Source of the DNA: Paenibacillus sp. FSL R5-0912
Lineage (GTDB): Bacteria; Bacillota; Bacilli; Paenibacillales; Paenibacillaceae
NCBI RefSeq assembly: GCF_000758605.1
Contig: NZ_CP009282.1
Coordinates: 1,984,001 to 2,048,000, forward strand
Reading direction: 5' to 3'
Length of the DNA: 64,000 nucleotides
Shown here: positions 8,593 to 17,375 of the stretch, piece by piece
Position numbering within the stretch: position 1 is the stretch's first letter
How the letters are laid out: each line of letters begins with the position of its first letter
The notes under the pieces: model-generated
Database searches by the model: none
Seen by the model: only the letters and a program-made list of their open reading frames with translations
What the model was told of the DNA's origin: nothing
Program-made: the position numbers and the translations under genes

Positions 8593-10665
8593 ATGCGAAC
8601 TGACAGCGAAATTGGCGTACACGTAGAACTCAAAGAAGGGGTTCTGGTCCGTATAAATAATGGCCTGCTGGAGCTGGACATCGATCTGGCGACAGGGGAG
8701 GCTTCCTGCACCAGCAGGAATTCCTCCGAAGTGAGGGGGATGCGCAGCGCATACCGCTGGAACGGCCGGGAATATCATACCGGAAGCTATGAGAGCCATC
8801 AGCTGAAGGAGCAGCACGGGATTGTTCAGGACGGATTCGGCAGAGGCATTCATCTGATTGTCCTGCACGAGTCGGCAGAGCTTCCGCAGCTGGAGCAGCA
8901 TTTTTATATTTATGAGCAATCCGCATTTGTCCTGCTGCAGAGCGTAATGGCCAGTGATTCGGAGCTCCGGATCAATCGTATGGCAGTCCTTCAATCCGGG
9001 GAAGTGTCCCTGGACGGGGAGTCCGGACCGGCGGATGTAAGTGTGCTGCGGGTGCCTTATGACAATGACAAATGGGTCAGATATACGGTGGAGAAGCCGC
9101 CGCTCCAGACGGAGAGCTACGAAGTAACAGCATTGTTCCGGCCGGACAGCCGCCGCGGAATAATTCTCGGTTCCCTCACCCATAAGGTATGGAAAACCGG
9201 AATTAAGGTGAAAAGCGGGCAAGCCGGAGGAATCTTGGATTTGGAGCTGTACGGCGGTGCCGCAGGCGAGATGACCCGCGACTTTCAGCCGCATGGATAT
9301 GTTAAGGGGACGCGTGTAGAATCACCGCTGGTATGGCTGGGCTTCTATGAGGATTACAGAGAAGGTCTGGAAGCCTACGGACGGGCCAACACCTGGATCG
9401 AAGCTCCGCTGCCATGGGCAGGAGGGGTGCCGGCCGGCTGGAACAGCTGGTCCGCCGCGATGAGCAACCTGGATTATGACCTGTACACTTCAACCAGTGA
9501 TTTCCTGAAACAGGAAGTACAGCCGCTCGGATTCCACAATGAGGACACGCTGTACATCAACTTCGATGCTTTCTGGGACCAGTTGACACCGGCCGAAATG
9601 GCGGATGCGCTGAACGTGGTGCGGAACAACGGCCATAAGCCCGGCACCTATTGGACGCCTTTTGCCTTCTGGGGCAGTCCCGCCCAGTTCGGTAAGCCTG
9701 TTGAAGGGACGGACGGCAAATACACGTACGCCGATATCCTTCTGCGGGACAGTGAAGGCGAGGTTCTGCCCGATGTGGACGGCGGTCTGGCTATTGATCC
9801 TACGCACCCGGGCAGCGTACTGAGAATCGACTGGTTCACGGACAAATTCATTGCTGAGGGATTTGAGTATATCAAGCTGGATTTCCTCGCGCATGGTGCG
9901 CTGGAGGGACAGCACCACAATCCAGAGATCACCACCGGGATTGCGGCTTATCATTACGGGATGTCGTACTTGCAGCAGAAGCTCTCACCGGAAGCGGCAG
10001 GCCGACCATTCTTCATCAACCTGTCTATCGCTCCGCTGTTCCCGTATGCATTCGCGCACAGCCGCCGCGTATCCTGTGACGTCTTCGGTACGCTTAAGGA
10101 CACGGAGTACCTGCTCAACTCACTGACGCATGGCTGGTGGATGAATAACACGCTATACCGCTATAACGATCCCGACCATTCGGTGCTGTATAAGAGCTTC
10201 AACCAGGAGCCGACCGGATGGCATGAGGGAAGAAGCCGGATGACGGCTTCGGTCATTGCAGGTACGGTTCTGCTGCTGGGCGATGATTTCCGCAAGGAGG
10301 AAGCGGCCATCCGGGCCAAGGCATGGCTCGGTAACAAGGATATCATGGATGTGGCCCGTCTCGGGAAGACCTTCCGGCCGGTTGAAGGCGATCTGGGCGA
10401 GCGGGCTTCCGATGTCTTCGTGCTTGAAGCTGCTGAAGAGGCAGCCTTCTATCTGGCTGTCTTCAACTTTGATGATGCACAGGATGCGCATAAATCCGTC
10501 CCGCTTGCGCGCGCCGGGCTGGATGCCCAGGCGGCTTACATTCTTCAGGATCTGTGGGAAGGCACGCAAGGAGAAGTATCCGGTGGTGAGCTTTCAATAA
10601 CACTGGAACCGGCAGAATCGAAAATTTACAAGCTGATTGTAAAGACAGGACAGACAGGAGAATGA
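8593..10665 (+). CDS. GH36/GH27-like alpha-galactosidase family glycosidase (cytoplasmic)
   Basis: A 690-residue protein with an N-terminal beta-sandwich (residues 1 to about 270) and a TIM-barrel with VPAGWNSWSA, then YINFDAFWD and YIKLDFLAHGALEG. Asp430 in KLDF is the expected nucleophile of clan GH-D enzymes, and SRRVSCDVFG is a candidate acid/base region. The ATG at 8593 follows GGGAGG; the frame is open 60 bp further up without a ribosome site. There is no signal peptide. The catalytic region is clearly related to that of the SLH-anchored protein at 17376-22286 (shared GWNSW, EGQH.PE.TTGI.AY, AHSRR.SCD). It sits 3 bp before the GH95 gene. Confidence 0.82.
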   Translation: MRTDSEIGVHVELKEGVLVRINNGLLELDIDLATGEASCTSRNSSEVRGMRSAYRWNGREYHTGSYESHQLKEQHGIVQDGFGRGIHLIVLHESAELPQLEQHFYIYEQSAFVLLQSVMASDSELRINRMAVLQSGEVSLDGESGPADVSVLRVPYDNDKWVRYTVEKPPLQTESYEVTALFRPDSRRGIILGSLTHKVWKTGIKVKSGQAGGILDLELYGGAAGEMTRDFQPHGYVKGTRVESPLVWLGFYEDYREGLEAYGRANTWIEAPLPWAGGVPAGWNSWSAAMSNLDYDLYTSTSDFLKQEVQPLGFHNEDTLYINFDAFWDQLTPAEMADALNVVRNNGHKPGTYWTPFAFWGSPAQFGKPVEGTDGKYTYADILLRDSEGEVLPDVDGGLAIDPTHPGSVLRIDWFTDKFIAEGFEYIKLDFLAHGALEGQHHNPEITTGIAAYHYGMSYLQQKLSPEAAGRPFFINLSIAPLFPYAFAHSRRVSCDVFGTLKDTEYLLNSLTHGWWMNNTLYRYNDPDHSVLYKSFNQEPTGWHEGRSRMTASVIAGTVLLLGDDFRKEEAAIRAKAWLGNKDIMDVARLGKTFRPVEGDLGERASDVFVLEAAEEAAFYLAVFNFDDAQDAHKSVPLARAGLDAQAAYILQDLWEGTQGEVSGGELSITLEPAESKIYKLIVKTGQTGE

Positions 10666-10668
10666 GGG

Positions 10669-13002
10669 ATGAACGACTATAGATTGTGGTATTCGGCCCC
10701 CGCGGAGGGCTGGGCTCAGGGGCTGCCTCTGGGTAACGGCAGATTAGGGGCCGTAGTGATGGCTGCCCCGCACCGTGAAGTGTGGAGCATGAGCGAGGTT
10801 ACCTATTGGTCGGGACAGACTGACCCGGTGCCTGCCTCCGGAGGGGGCAAGGCTGCGCTGGAAGAGATGCGCCAGCATTTCTTCAGCGGCGACTACGACG
10901 GTGGCGACCGTCTTGCCAAGCAGCATCTGCAGCCTAAGAAGCAGAATTTCGGTACGAACCTCGGATTATGCGAGGTGGTGATTGATTTCGCGGAGCAGAA
11001 GCAAGAGCAGGTATCAGCGGAAACCGGGCACTTCCGGCGGGAGCTGAATCTGACGAACGCGGTGGCTGGAGCCGTGTATCAGGGCAAGAGCGCAGCGCTG
11101 CACCGTGAGGTTTTCGCCTCGCATGCCGGCAATCTGGTGGCTTCAAGAATCTGGAGCGGTCTGCCGGGCGAAGTGTCCTTTACGCTGAGTCTGGTGAACG
11201 GAACGGAGTCGTTCACAGCGGCAGCCGTGGATGATGAAACGCTGGAATTCAAGAGCCAGGCAACAGAACGTATACACAGCAACGGTGCTTGCGGGGTCCA
11301 TGCCAAAGGGTTGGTCAAGGTGGCGGTATCCGGCGGTACGATTCATAGCGGGGACGGCAAGCTGACAGTCACCGGAGCCGATGAAGCGCGGATTTACTTC
11401 GCCGTCAGCACCGATTACCGCCGTACAGATACGGACTGGGAATCAGACAGCCGCTGCACACTGGAGCAGGCAATGGGCAAGGGGTACGAACTGCTGAGGG
11501 AAGAGCATATTGCCGATTACCGCCGGGAGTACGACAAGGTAAGTATTCAGCTGGGCCGCTCAGACAAGGCGGATCTCCCTACCGATCAGCGTATTCAATC
11601 CCTGGCCCGGGGCGGCGGGGAGGATCCTCAGCTGTTCGCGCTGTTCCTGCAGTACGGACGATATCTGACAATCACCGGTTCACGGGCGGATTCACCGCTG
11701 CCGCTGCATTTGCAGGGCATCTGGAATGACGGTGAAGCCTGCCGGATGGGCTGGAGCTGCGACTATCACCTGGACGTTAACACACAGATGAATTATTACC
11801 CTACGGAGATTACGAATCTGGGGGACAGTCATCTTCCGCTGATGCGCTATATTGAAGAGCTGGCACAGGCTGGAAGATCGACCGCAAGCCAGCTGTATGG
11901 CAGCGGGGGCTGGGTCGCCCATGTCTTCTCCAATGTCTGGGGATTCACACTTCCGGGCTGGGAGACTTCATGGGGACTCAATGTAACAGGCGGACTATGG
12001 CTCGCCACCCATCTGATCACGCATTATGAATATACCCTTGACCATAAATTCCTGGAGCAACAGGCTTATCCTGTACTCAAAGAGGCTGCAACCTTCTACC
12101 TGGATTACATGTGTGTCCATCCCAAGTACGGATGGCTGGTTACCGGCCCGGCCAATTCGCCGGAGAACAGCTTCTATCCCGGTGATCCCGGTGAAGGAGC
12201 GCAGCAGCTGTCCATGGGACCGACCATGGATCAGATTGTGGTGCGGGAGCTGTTTGAATTCTGCCTGATGTCGGCGGAACTGCTGGACAGGGATGAAGCG
12301 TTCCAGCGGATGCTGCGGCAAGCTATATCTAAGCTTCCGCCGCTTCAGATCGGCAAGAAGGGCCAGCTGCAGGAATGGCTGGAGGACTATGAGGAAGCCC
12401 AGCCGGAGCACCGGCACCTGTCCCATATGTTTGCACTATATCCCGGCAATGGGATCACTCCCGGCCGGACACCGGAGCTCAGCAGGGCAGCCCGAGTGAC
12501 ACTGGAGAACCGGATGCTCCAGAATGAGCTGGAGGATGTGGAGTTCACCGCGGCTTTGTTCGGGCTTGGCTTTGCCAGGCTGCATGACGGGGAGAAGGCC
12601 TACAAGCACATCTCCCACCTCATCGGCGGCCTGTGTTTCGATAATCTGTTCACCTATTCCAAATCGGGTATAGCCGGAGCGGAGAGCAATATCTTCGTTA
12701 TCGACGGAAATTTCGGCGGTACGGCTGTTATTGCCGAGATGCTGCTGCAAAGCCATGCCGATGAGATACACCTGCTGCCTGCTCTTCCGGCCGCCTGGAG
12801 CACAGGAGCGGTATCCGGCCTCCGTGCCAAGGGGAATGCCGAAGTGGACGTTGCCTGGCATGACGGCCGGCTGACAGCAGCCGAGGTCCGCACCTTCTCT
12901 CCGGGAATGGTTACGGTACGCTGGGGAGATCAAAGAACTTCCTTCCTGGCAGAAACAGGCGGAAGCTACAAATTGGACAGCCGGCTGGAGCTGTTATCAT
13001 GA
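10669..13002 (+). CDS. GH95 family glycosidase (alpha-L-fucosidase or alpha-L-galactosidase)
   Basis: A 777-residue GH95 protein. The N-terminal beta-sandwich opens with the family signature LWYSAPAEGWAQGLPLGNGRLGA; the (alpha/alpha)6 barrel carries HLDVNTQMNYYPTE, WGLNVTGGLWLATHL and PEHRHLSHMFALYPG, and a C-terminal beta domain follows. Family members cleave alpha-1,2-linked L-fucose or L-galactose by inversion. No signal peptide is present, so it should act on imported oligosaccharides. The ATG lies 3 bp after the previous stop with AGGAG upstream. Last gene of the operon, followed by a terminator. Confidence 0.92.
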   Translation: MNDYRLWYSAPAEGWAQGLPLGNGRLGAVVMAAPHREVWSMSEVTYWSGQTDPVPASGGGKAALEEMRQHFFSGDYDGGDRLAKQHLQPKKQNFGTNLGLCEVVIDFAEQKQEQVSAETGHFRRELNLTNAVAGAVYQGKSAALHREVFASHAGNLVASRIWSGLPGEVSFTLSLVNGTESFTAAAVDDETLEFKSQATERIHSNGACGVHAKGLVKVAVSGGTIHSGDGKLTVTGADEARIYFAVSTDYRRTDTDWESDSRCTLEQAMGKGYELLREEHIADYRREYDKVSIQLGRSDKADLPTDQRIQSLARGGGEDPQLFALFLQYGRYLTITGSRADSPLPLHLQGIWNDGEACRMGWSCDYHLDVNTQMNYYPTEITNLGDSHLPLMRYIEELAQAGRSTASQLYGSGGWVAHVFSNVWGFTLPGWETSWGLNVTGGLWLATHLITHYEYTLDHKFLEQQAYPVLKEAATFYLDYMCVHPKYGWLVTGPANSPENSFYPGDPGEGAQQLSMGPTMDQIVVRELFEFCLMSAELLDRDEAFQRMLRQAISKLPPLQIGKKGQLQEWLEDYEEAQPEHRHLSHMFALYPGNGITPGRTPELSRAARVTLENRMLQNELEDVEFTAALFGLGFARLHDGEKAYKHISHLIGGLCFDNLFTYSKSGIAGAESNIFVIDGNFGGTAVIAEMLLQSHADEIHLLPALPAAWSTGAVSGLRAKGNAEVDVAWHDGRLTAAEVRTFSPGMVTVRWGDQRTSFLAETGGSYKLDSRLELLS

Positions 13003-13008
13003 TACAGG

Positions 13009-13036
13009 CGGGGGGCGAAGGTTGCCCCCGTCTTTT
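13009..13036 (+). terminator. rho-independent terminator after glycan operon
   Basis: A GC stem (GGGGGC, loop GAAGGTT, GCCCCC) followed by GTCTTTT lies 7 bp after the GH95 stop codon and would end the operon. Confidence 0.8.
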
Positions 13037-13112
13037 CAATTAAATTAAAAAGACCTTAGACATCCACTACAGCGAAGATGCATATTTTGGTTGCCCTTTG
13101 TTCTTCTCAATT

Positions 13113-13167
13113 CCAATGCTGGAGAATTAGGCAATAAAATCATAGATTTCGGCTACCCCAGCATTGG
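13113..13167. promoter_or_regulatory. 35-bp operator-like element inside a 10-bp inverted repeat
   Basis: GGAGAATTAGGCAAT at 13121 and TTTCGGCTA at 13147 are 26 bp apart start to start, the same two blocks at the same spacing as upstream of the dehydrogenase gene (14482 and 14508). The element is enclosed by a perfect inverted repeat, CCAATGCTGG at 13113 and CCAGCATTGG at 13158. It precedes the Atu4866-like gene. The likely ligand is the AraC regulator encoded at 13553-14434. Confidence 0.65.
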
Positions 13168-13231
13168 ACCTGAATGGAATAATAAAACTGCGGAACCAAA
13201 TATGAAGTCATGGTAGAAAGGAATGTTTGAA

Positions 13232-13486
13232 ATGAAAATCAACAAAACACCTCCCCATCCGTATATCGGGATGTGGGAAACTACTGATGGTTATGTGCGG
13301 CATGAATTGCTGCCTAACGGCCGTTATGATGAGGCGCGCGGGAATCGAAATCATGCTTATCAGGGATGCTATACCATTCTGGGCGATCATATCGAATATG
13401 TGGATGATACAGGCTTCACTGCTGACGGTGATTTTCGCGATTCGGTGCTCTATCACGGGGGCATGGTTTTTTACCGGAAAGAGTAG
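13232..13486 (+). CDS. Atu4866-like small beta-barrel protein
   Basis: An 84-residue protein (MKINKTPPHPYIGMWETTDG...) resembling the Atu4866 family, small calycin-like proteins with no established reaction. Its WETTDGYVRHELLPNGRYDEAR core and terminal FYRKE fit that family. I choose the ATG at 13232 because GAAAGG is then about ten bases upstream; the ATG at 13223 is too close. It is convergent with the AraC gene and shares its regulatory element with the dehydrogenase gene, so the three probably form one small regulon. Confidence 0.75.
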   Translation: MKINKTPPHPYIGMWETTDGYVRHELLPNGRYDEARGNRNHAYQGCYTILGDHIEYVDDTGFTADGDFRDSVLYHGGMVFYRKE

Positions 13487-13508
13487 AATAAATATTCAAT
13501 AAAAAGCG

Positions 13509-13554
13509 AAAAAAGCACTGCACTCTCAAGAAAGAGAATGTGCGTGCTTTTTTT
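13509..13554. terminator. bidirectional terminator between convergent genes
   Basis: AAAGCACTGCACTCTC and GAGAATGTGCGTGCTTT pair as a long stem with A-rich 5' and T-rich 3' flanks. It serves the Atu4866-like gene on + and the AraC gene on -. Confidence 0.85.
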
Positions 13555-14434
13555 ATTGCGGATTCATTCCCAGGAATCTGCGTACATCCCTAATGGGCGG
13601 CTGACCGAACAAGCGGGCGTACTCACGGTTGAACTGCGTGGCACTCTCGTAGCCAACCTGATAAGCAACACTTGTAGCATCGCTCATTGTCGCAAGGAGA
13701 AGCCTTCGGGCTTCGGTAAGCCGCAGTCGCTTTTGGTACTGGAGGGGGGTCATGGCCGTTACTTCTTTAAAGCAGGAAAAAAAAGACGATGTGCTCATTC
13801 CAGCTGCTTTCGCAAGATTATCCACTCGCATGGGTTCTGTATACTCCCGGTTAATCTGTTCAATCACGGGGACAATTCGCTGGGCGCGGCTGCCCAAGAG
13901 AGCGAAGTTCCGTATGGTGTTCCCCTGTTCGGTCTGCAGCATGCGGTAAATAATCTCGCGCACTGCATAAGGGGCCAAGGCAGGCAGGTCTTCTGGAGTA
14001 TCTAGCAAACGAATTAGACGTAAGATGGCTTCATGAAGTGAATTGCTCATCTGGCCGATAACTAGGGCGCGATGAGATTTATGTCCTGTGTTTTCTGTGA
14101 AATAAGGTTGTTGAATTATATCCAGTATTTGATCCATCTCGAATTGAAGCTGCAGAGACAAGTATGGTTTCTCCGGAGAGGCATCAATTACTTGACCGGT
14201 AATCGGCAGGTGCACAGATGCGACCAAGTAACTGCCAGGATCATAAAAATAGCTTTCCGGGCCTAACAGTACTTGCTTGGCGCCTTGGGCAATCACACAC
14301 AGGGATGGCTTGTATACTGCAGGAACCGGCTCGGACACATCGGAAGAACGAACAAATGAAAGAGCGTGATAGGCGGTAATGATAGTTCCGTCCTGTATGG
14401 CAAGACGTTCAATTCGTTCGGTCAATTCAGTCAA
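13553..14434 (-). CDS. AraC-family regulator (AraC_N type)
   Basis: A 293-residue regulator with an N-terminal AraC-type cupin region (residues 20-170, PSLCVIAQGAKQVLLG...) and a C-terminal double HTH (about 195-290, DNLAKAAGMSTSSFFSCFK ... VGYESATQFNREYARLFG). Translation probably starts at TTG 14434, with GGAG upstream. It is divergent from the short-chain dehydrogenase gene and convergent with the Atu4866-like gene; both have the same operator-like element, so I infer it controls them. A decayed paralogue of its HTH half lies at 40038-40403. Confidence 0.9.
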   Translation of the reverse strand: MTELTERIERLAIQDGTIITAYHALSFVRSSDVSEPVPAVYKPSLCVIAQGAKQVLLGPESYFYDPGSYLVASVHLPITGQVIDASPEKPYLSLQLQFEMDQILDIIQQPYFTENTGHKSHRALVIGQMSNSLHEAILRLIRLLDTPEDLPALAPYAVREIIYRMLQTEQGNTIRNFALLGSRAQRIVPVIEQINREYTEPMRVDNLAKAAGMSTSSFFSCFKEVTAMTPLQYQKRLRLTEARRLLLATMSDATSVAYQVGYESATQFNREYARLFGQPPIRDVRRFLGMNPQ

Positions 14435-14481
14435 CGGTATTCTCCATTCTGTAGGTCCTTTAATATACTTTATTACTTTTT

Positions 14482-14516
14482 GGAGAATTAGGCAATTCTT
14501 TAGCAGCTTTCGGCTA
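14482..14516. promoter_or_regulatory. second copy of the 35-bp operator-like element
   Basis: GGAGAATTAGGCAAT at 14482 and TTTCGGCTA at 14508 repeat the two blocks found at 13121 and 13147 with identical spacing. It lies in the divergent promoter region between the AraC gene and the dehydrogenase gene and could serve both. Confidence 0.65.
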
Positions 14517-14595
14517 ACTCAGGGTAGGAAGTTACCGCCATAATGAAGATGTAACAACGAGCTTATTTCAATAATTCATAAAGGAGAGATGCTGC

Positions 14596-15333
14596 ATGTC
14601 TGAATTAAAAGAGAAAGTAGTGCTTATTACCGGTGCCAGCAGTGGTATCGGTGAAGCAACCGCCAGATGGCTCGCTAAGCGCGGCGCGAAGGTAGTGCTC
14701 GGAGCACGACGGACGGACAGGCTGCAAAAACTGGCGGAGGAAATCAGAAATGAGGGTGGTATGGTGGAGTACCAGCTACTTGATGTAACCGATTTTGAGC
14801 AGATGAAGGCGATTGTCCAATTTACCATAAATCAATTCGGACGTCTTGATGCTCTCGTAAATAATGCTGGCGTGATGCCGCTGTCACCGCTTGATGCATT
14901 GAAGATCGAGGAGTGGAACCTCATGCTTGATGTCAATGTTCGTGGTGTACTGCACGGAATCGGAGCTGTAATTCCGATCATGAAGAAACAGAATTTTGGT
15001 CATATCATTAATATCGCCTCTGTCGGTGCCTATACCGTCTTTCCAAATTCAGCGGTGTATTGCGCTACCAAGTTCGCGGTCCGAGCAATCACAGAGGGCC
15101 TACGCCAGGAGATGGGGGAGACCATTCGTACAACAGTTATTTCTCCTGGAGTTACCGAATCGGAATTAGCTGATACTATCACAGATGAGTCAGCACGTGA
15201 GATGATGGAATCGTTCCGGGCTAATCCACTTCCGGCTTCCGGCATTGCCCGCGCCATTGCCTATGTCCTTGAACAGCCTGCGGAAGTGGATGTGAATGAA
15301 TTGATTGTGCGACCAACGGGGCACCCGGCTTAA
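14596..15333 (+). CDS. short-chain dehydrogenase/reductase
   Basis: A 245-residue classical SDR: cofactor motif TGASSGIGEATARWLA near residue 12, NNAG near residue 92, catalytic Ser in NIASVGAYT and YCATK with the active Tyr and Lys. The arginines in GARRTDR after the second strand suggest NADPH. RBS AAGGAGAG is nine bases before the ATG. Substrate unknown. It is divergent from an AraC_N-type regulator, an arrangement common for oxidoreductase genes induced by such regulators. Confidence 0.93.
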   Translation: MSELKEKVVLITGASSGIGEATARWLAKRGAKVVLGARRTDRLQKLAEEIRNEGGMVEYQLLDVTDFEQMKAIVQFTINQFGRLDALVNNAGVMPLSPLDALKIEEWNLMLDVNVRGVLHGIGAVIPIMKKQNFGHIINIASVGAYTVFPNSAVYCATKFAVRAITEGLRQEMGETIRTTVISPGVTESELADTITDESAREMMESFRANPLPASGIARAIAYVLEQPAEVDVNELIVRPTGHPA

Positions 15334-15385
15334 ATCGTATACTAGCTTTGAAACAAGAAATATAGCAAATTGTCAGGATAAAGGT

Positions 15386-15453
15386 ATTAGACTCGCATAG
15401 CGATTGCAGCCGCTTACGACGGCAAATCATCGCTACAGAGTCTAATGCTTTTT
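15386..15453 (+). terminator. long terminator hairpin after the SDR gene
   Basis: Nested pairs TTAGACTC/GAGTCTAA, TAGCGAT/ATCGCTA and GCCG/CGGC form an extended stem ending in GCTTTTTG. In the remaining gap (15454-15706) I see only the ribosome site of the next gene and a TATAAT at 15665 without a well-spaced -35 box. Confidence 0.8.
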
Positions 15454-15706
15454 GTTATATGACGAGAGCCAGGCTTGCGTGTAATACCCTTCGCATTTCC
15501 AGCAAGAGCTGCTTTTTGTTCCAGAGTAACCGGTAACTCTAGGCAGCGCAGATAATGACTTCCATCGACGATTTTAGAGCAGAAGCGGTATACTCCTAAT
15601 TAACGAACTATACCTGAAAATGACTTTCTTTGTTCCGGGCCATCGTTGAATGGCAGGAAAAGAATATAATTGGAGTGGAAGCAGGCAGCAAAGAGGGGGG
15701 ACTCCG

Positions 15707-17245
15707 GTGTACAGCATTTTTCTGGTAGATGATGAAGCACTTGAACTTGAGACGCTGAGAGACTATATACGCTGGGAAGAGATGGGGATCTATGTCGTTG
15801 GCACAGCCGGCAATGGCAGGGAAGCCCTGGAGAAGATAGAGGCTACCCGGCCGGACATTGTGCTTACGGATGTGCAGATGCCCATTATGAACGGCATTGA
15901 TCTTGCCCATACCCTTAATGAACGTTATGACTGGATTCAGGTGATGTTCTTAACCGGGCACGATGAATTCCATTATGTGAAATCCGCCCTCCATGCAGGA
16001 GCTGTCGGATATTTGCTGAAGCCGCTTGATCTGAGTGAAATTGAGAGCGTTATCACCAAAGTGAAGCAGCTCTGCGAGGAATCGCGGATGAAGCTTCGTT
16101 CGATAGAGGCTGCCAAAGCCAAGATCCTCAAGGAGCTTTCCTGTGAAAAAAATACGGAACTTGCCGCCGGACTGGCGAACAGCTTCAGTCTGCTGGCACG
16201 CCTGCCGGAGACGACCCGTTATGCCTTGGCATTATTCAGCGTTGATCCTAAGGAAGCAGAGGGGGAGCAGCAGAGTCTGGAGGAATGGATGAGCAGGCTG
16301 GAGGCTTATCTCGGTCATTTTTTCAAGATGAAGAATGTGGATACGGTCTTTGTACCCTATAAGGAAGGGGAAGTAGGAGTCTATATGGAAGCTGCGAAGC
16401 AGCCGGGCCACTATGCCTGGGAGGACCTCGCTGAGGCTATGCGCAGGGCGCTGGATTTCACAGTAACCGCTGCTGTAGGCGGGCAGGAGTCCACTCTCCC
16501 CTATATCCATGAATTGTATGAACAGACGCGTGTGATCCTGAACGAGCGCTTCTATGAAGGTGCGGGCAAAATCATTCATGGCGATGCGGTCCGTGGCCAG
16601 TTCTACAGCGAACATCTGCCGCCATTTGAGCGGAAGGAATGGTTCGATACGATCAATCAGCTGGATTTCGGGCAGGCTGCACAGCAGCTCCACCGGTATT
16701 TCGGGGGATTGGCCACGCTGCGGGTCAAACAAAAAAACATTTGCGACTGGGCCATTAATCTGACGGACGAACTGCTGGCGCTGCACGAGCCGGCCCCTGA
16801 AGGCTTCAAGCGCGCGGAGCTGTATCATTCCATCTATAATGCGCTGACGCTGCATGAGATTGAAGATCTGATTCTGGGTACGGCGGAAACTGCTGTGAGC
16901 ATGCTGGGTGAGCGTTTGCTGGACAAAAATGCAAAGCTCGTCCACAAGGTCCGTACCGTGATTGACCAGCAGTATGATCTGCCGATTACGATCAACAGCC
17001 TGTCGGAGCAGGTGTATTTGTCGCCGAACTATTTACGGTCTATTTTCAAGGATAAGACCGGTATGACGATTCACGATTATCTGACACGCATCCGGCTTGG
17101 CAAGGCGAAGGAGCTGCTGGCAGACGGCTCGCTTAAGGTTCAGGATATTGCACAGCGTGTCGGCTATGAGAGCACATCGTATTTTATATCCTTGTTTGTG
17201 AAGAATCTGGGGGTCACTCCGAACGAGTTCCGTAAAAGTATGTGA
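15707..17245 (+). CDS. YesN-type response regulator with AraC HTH
   Basis: A 512-residue cytoplasmic response regulator: receiver domain (residues 1-120) with acidic pair Asp8-Asp9, phospho-acceptor Asp55 in VLTDVQMP and the LLKPLD lysine, a middle region of about 280 residues, and a C-terminal AraC double HTH (about 415-512, YLSPNYLRSIFKDKTGM ... VGYESTSYFISLFVKNLGVTP). The GTG at 15707 follows AGAGGGGGG; the frame is open 57 bp further up without a ribosome site. Its partner is probably the YesM-type kinase at 22674-24428, on the other side of the SLH enzyme. It probably controls that enzyme or the transporter beyond the kinase. Confidence 0.93.
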   Translation: MYSIFLVDDEALELETLRDYIRWEEMGIYVVGTAGNGREALEKIEATRPDIVLTDVQMPIMNGIDLAHTLNERYDWIQVMFLTGHDEFHYVKSALHAGAVGYLLKPLDLSEIESVITKVKQLCEESRMKLRSIEAAKAKILKELSCEKNTELAAGLANSFSLLARLPETTRYALALFSVDPKEAEGEQQSLEEWMSRLEAYLGHFFKMKNVDTVFVPYKEGEVGVYMEAAKQPGHYAWEDLAEAMRRALDFTVTAAVGGQESTLPYIHELYEQTRVILNERFYEGAGKIIHGDAVRGQFYSEHLPPFERKEWFDTINQLDFGQAAQQLHRYFGGLATLRVKQKNICDWAINLTDELLALHEPAPEGFKRAELYHSIYNALTLHEIEDLILGTAETAVSMLGERLLDKNAKLVHKVRTVIDQQYDLPITINSLSEQVYLSPNYLRSIFKDKTGMTIHDYLTRIRLGKAKELLADGSLKVQDIAQRVGYESTSYFISLFVKNLGVTPNEFRKSM

Positions 17246-17329
17246 GCGTAAGCAAGAAAGATGATTTCCCTTATGAATTGTAAGATTGCGATATGGTGCA
17301 TTCCCCTCCCGGTTTTTACAATTAGCTTG

Positions 17330-17343
17330 GAAAGCGATTACAA
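17330..17343. promoter_or_regulatory. cre-like site before SLH enzyme gene
   Basis: GGAAAGCGATTACA matches the cre consensus at 13 of 14 positions and lies 32 bp before the start codon of the large SLH enzyme, consistent with CcpA repression. Confidence 0.5.
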
Positions 17344-17375
17344 GAGCTATGGAGACAACCAAACGGAGGGATGTT

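Noticed and set aside
15646-15670. Promoter TTGAAT ... TATAAT before the response regulator
   Set aside because: The spacer is only 13 bp, too short for a sigma-A promoter.
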